From assembly GCA_016866415.1 (NCBI GenBank), contig VGML01000093.1, forward strand, positions 1 to 8,174: a stretch of DNA of 8,174 nucleotides, given 5' to 3'. This document shows, in pieces, positions 6,145 through 8,174 of this stretch. The notes below the pieces were generated by a model. That model was not told where the DNA came from. It was given only the letters and a program-made list of their open reading frames with translations, and did not search any database. This DNA comes from Bacteroidota bacterium (GTDB lineage: Bacteria > Bacteroidota > Bacteroidia > Flavobacteriales_D > Crocinitomicaceae). The position numbers were made by a program, and so were the translations under genes. The stretch's first letter is position 1. The number at the start of each line of letters is the position of its first letter.

Positions 6145-6669
6145 ATGGAGGATTACGAATTGGTTCGTGAATGTATTAAAGGTAATTCCAGGGCTCAAAA
6201 AGCGTTGTTTGACAAATTTGCCCAAAAGATGTTTTCAGTTTGCTTGCGTTATATGAAAAAAACGGAAGAAGCCGAAGATGCTTTGCAAGATTCGTTTGTG
6301 AAAATATTTTCTAAACTTCCTGACTTCAAATATGAAGGAGTTTTAGAAGGTTGGATACGAAGAATTGTTGTAAACTCATGTTTAGATCAAATTCGGAAAA
6401 ATTCAAAGTTTTTGAGCGATGTGCAAGCCGAGGAGGTGGAATATAAATTGGATCAAAATAGTTTCATCGCCGAGAATTTGATGGCTGAAGATCTGATGAA
6501 CCTCATTCAACGAATGCCAGATGGTTATCGAATCGTATTCAACATGTTCGCAATTGAAGGTTATTCGCATCAAGAAATTGCTCAGCAACTAGGTATAACT
6601 GAAAGCACATCCAAATCACAATATTTGAGAGCAAGGGCATATTTGAGAGATCGCATTGAAAAAAAATAA
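6145..6669 (+). CDS. ECF-type RNA polymerase sigma factor
   Basis: A 174-residue extracytoplasmic-function sigma factor. Region 2 is at about residues 10-90 (AQKALFDKFAQKMFSVCLRY, then EEAEDALQDSFVKIFSKL and EGWIRRIVVNSCLDQIRK), covering the -10 recognition and core-binding parts. Region 4 is at about 116-172, with the helix-turn-helix YSHQEIAQQLGITESTSKSQYLRARAYLR that reads the -35/-33 element. There is no region 3, as expected for ECF. The ATG at 6145 gives the usual short lead-in before ELVRECIKGN; an in-frame ATG at 6103 would add 14 residues (MQLFRNNKSHSFRV) that do not look like the family and would cover the likely promoter. The membrane CHU_C protein gene follows after one base, so the two are cotranslated and the downstream product is the obvious candidate regulator. 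Confidence 0.93.
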   Translation: MEDYELVRECIKGNSRAQKALFDKFAQKMFSVCLRYMKKTEEAEDALQDSFVKIFSKLPDFKYEGVLEGWIRRIVVNSCLDQIRKNSKFLSDVQAEEVEYKLDQNSFIAENLMAEDLMNLIQRMPDGYRIVFNMFAIEGYSHQEIAQQLGITESTSKSQYLRARAYLRDRIEKK

Positions 6670-6670
6670 A

Positions 6671-7510
6671 ATGGAAGATAAAGATTTTATAAAAGATTTG
6701 TTTCAAGAAAAACTATCGAATTTCGAGACGCCTGTTCGTCCTGAAGTTTGGTCGTCTATTTCTTCTTCCATTGGAGCCACTTCAGCTACAACTGGTTTGT
6801 CTTTCATTTCAAAACTTATCATTGGTACTTCCTTAATAGCTGCACTTTCAGCAGGAATTTGGTTTGCCGTTTCGAATTCAGAACAAGAATCTGCTCCAGA
6901 AATAGAACCAACTAAAACTGAAAAACCATCTGTTTTGAAAACGAAAGAAGATGACAAAAACAAGGAAACTTCTCAGCCGAAATTTTCAAATGTTCAGATT
7001 AAATCGAGCGTTGACGAATTTATTTTATTGCCTCCTGAACCAGAGTTAAATATTGAAGCAGATGAAAATTTAATTATTGCCAATCCGAACAATTCCATAT
7101 CTGAAGCCAAAGGCAATTCAGATAAAGAAAATAAAAATGTAATATCGCCTGTTGAAGATAAAACGAATTCAAAAACTGAAAATGTCGTTTCAAATCAAAA
7201 ATCGGATTCTAAACAAGCTCCCATTCCGAGCGATGTTAAAATAAGTTTACCAAATGTATTCACGCCAAATGGTGATGGAAACAACGACCTTTTTGCAATT
7301 CCATCTATTGAACTTTCAGACTTTTCTTTAGTAGTTTTGGATGAAAAAGGAAAGACCATTTTTACGACCACAAATACCGAGTTTAGTTGGGATGGTACTA
7401 TAATGAACGGTGATAAAGCCCCTGTTGGTGATTATGTTTACTTCATCACAGCTCGAGACGCAAATGGAAAATCATTTACGAAATATAGCAACTTAAGTAT
7501 TCGATATTAA
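6671..7510 (+). CDS. Single-pass membrane protein: anti-sigma-like N-terminus, spacer and C-terminal CHU_C (gliding motility-associated) domain
   Basis: A 279-residue protein starting one base after the sigma-factor stop; the in-frame TTG at 6656 would lie inside that gene and is not favoured. Residues 1-42 are cytoplasmic, with DFIKDLFQEKLSNFETPVRPEVWSSI, a pattern seen at the N-terminus of Bacteroidota membrane proteins encoded beside ECF sigma genes. A single transmembrane helix follows (about 45-67). Residues 69-190 are low-complexity, rich in Ser, Asn, Lys, Glu and Pro, a probable periplasmic spacer. Residues 191-279 are a CHU_C/TIGR04131-type domain: LPNVFTPNGDGNNDLF, FSWDGT and PVGDYVYFI. 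Known: this domain is usually the C-terminal type B signal of type IX secreted proteins. Here it is on a membrane-tethered protein without a cleavable signal peptide, so a sensor or anti-sigma role is inferred. It could instead be a tethered surface or gliding protein. Confidence 0.8.
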   Translation: MEDKDFIKDLFQEKLSNFETPVRPEVWSSISSSIGATSATTGLSFISKLIIGTSLIAALSAGIWFAVSNSEQESAPEIEPTKTEKPSVLKTKEDDKNKETSQPKFSNVQIKSSVDEFILLPPEPELNIEADENLIIANPNNSISEAKGNSDKENKNVISPVEDKTNSKTENVVSNQKSDSKQAPIPSDVKISLPNVFTPNGDGNNDLFAIPSIELSDFSLVVLDEKGKTIFTTTNTEFSWDGTIMNGDKAPVGDYVYFITARDANGKSFTKYSNLSIRY

Positions 7511-7551
7511 GTTCAATCTCTTATTATTCCTTTTTACTTTATTTTTACAGC

Positions 7552-8174
7552 ATGAAGTTTTTAACCTTCGTGTTTTGTTTGATCTTATTTCAATCTTTTG
7601 CTCAAGAGATTAAAAACATTACCCTTCTGGATCGATGGTTCTCTGATACAATTCTGACAAATACAAGCCAAGTTCGTTTTAGTGGATGTTGGGCGTTCGA
7701 ACAATCCGGAAAAGAATACGGAATCATTGGCTCAACAGAAGGAGCTCACTTTTTTGAGTTAACGGAAGCCGACACGTTTAAATTCATCGATTTCGTACCG
7801 GGACGATTTGTCTCCTCGCAAGCCATTAATCGGGAATACAAACATTTCAAGAATTATGTATATGCCGTTTGTGATGATGGTCCAAGTAGCTTGCAAATTA
7901 TTGATGTTTCGTATTTACCTGATTCTGTGCATTTGGTCGCAGATTTGAGAAATAACTTGTTTGGAAAAACGCATAATCTTTTTGTTGATTCCTTGCATGA
8001 GCTTTTGTATTTGTGTCAAGTCACCCCGATTATAAATGACACAGAAAATTCAATGATACCGTTGCGTGTATTTTCAATAGCCGACCCAACGAATCCCATA
8101 TTATTATGGCAAAGTCCGGTGGAAATTCAAGATGTGCACGATATTTATGTTCGAGACAATCTAGCAATTTTAAA
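7552..8174 (+). CDS. Choice-of-anchor B (LVIVD-type) secreted protein, N-terminal 207 residues (runs off the right edge)
   Basis: Reading from the ATG at 7552, the frame is open to the window end (207 full codons). A signal peptide (MKFLTFVFCLILFQSFA, cleaved before Gln18) is followed by NITLLDRWFSD and a beta-propeller-like series: GCWAFEQSGKEYGIIGSTEG, HFKNYVYAVCDDGPSSLQIIDV, GKTHNLFVDSLHELLYLC and RVFSIADPTNPILLWQ. This order (the W-x-F/D opening, KEYGIIGSTEGAHFFEL, LQIIDVSYLP, HNLFVD, DPTNPIL) matches the choice-of-anchor B family, whose members usually end in a sorting domain such as the T9SS C-terminal domain; the end is outside the window. It is probably exported to the cell surface or medium. 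It starts 41 bases after the CHU_C protein on the same strand, with TACTTTAT (7535-7542) as a near -7 box, so it may be in the sigma operon or have its own promoter. Confidence 0.82.
   Translation, partial: MKFLTFVFCLILFQSFAQEIKNITLLDRWFSDTILTNTSQVRFSGCWAFEQSGKEYGIIGSTEGAHFFELTEADTFKFIDFVPGRFVSSQAINREYKHFKNYVYAVCDDGPSSLQIIDVSYLPDSVHLVADLRNNLFGKTHNLFVDSLHELLYLCQVTPIINDTENSMIPLRVFSIADPTNPILLWQSPVEIQDVHDIYVRDNLAIL

Noticed and set aside
6403..6588. A minus-strand frame inside the sigma factor gene, and similar antisense frames at 1435-1680, 3885-4079, 4507-4719, 5661-5885, 6037-6225 and 6703-6963
   Set aside because: All lie opposite clearly identified genes or across their starts, and none shows family motifs.
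1..8174. Search by eye for CRISPR repeats, tRNA genes, insertion-sequence ends, transposases, integrases or phage genes
   Set aside because: Nothing found; the genes are mostly chromosomal housekeeping or envelope genes with uniform AT-rich composition and no sign of recent transfer.

Overview
The window looks like chromosomal DNA of a Bacteroidota bacterium, most likely of the order Flavobacteriales. The evidence is AT-rich sequence, almost no Shine-Dalgarno sites, TAnnTTTG-type -7 promoter boxes directly in front of several start codons, a gliding-motility/T9SS-type C-terminal domain (CHU_C), a choice-of-anchor B type secreted protein and a CheY-free ECF sigma gene paired with a membrane protein. 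Genus-level placement (for example Crocinitomicaceae) would be a guess. No tRNA, rRNA, CRISPR array, insertion sequence or attachment site is visible, and gene density is high with no gap above 100 bases.

Left part (1-1628): on the minus strand lie the first 42 codons of rsgA (30S-assembly GTPase) and a group III truncated haemoglobin. A short divergent region separates them from a plus-strand, four-helix, His-rich membrane protein resembling DUF2231. This protein converges tail to tail with pth (peptidyl-tRNA hydrolase).

Middle (1065-4072, minus strand): a tightly packed four-gene unit, rluB-type pseudouridine synthase > lipoprotein > outer-membrane barrel-like protein > pth. Two junctions are 4-base ATGA overlaps and the last has a single-base gap. 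Two translation or ribosome enzymes therefore bracket two envelope proteins of unknown function. A consensus -7 box sits just upstream of the first gene.

Next (4147-6046, minus strand): a secreted TlpA-like thioredoxin-fold protein with a long beta-rich N-terminal region, then a membrane-anchored SCO1/SenC copper protein. Both act outside the cytoplasm in thiol or copper chemistry.

Right part (6145-8174, plus strand): an ECF sigma factor is followed one base later by a single-pass membrane protein with an anti-sigma-like cytoplasmic N-terminus, a long disordered spacer and a C-terminal CHU_C domain. After it comes the 5' part of a secreted choice-of-anchor B (LVIVD-type) protein. The sigma/CHU_C pair is the most unusual item: it suggests a transmembrane regulator whose periplasmic sensor is a domain normally used as a type IX secretion signal.
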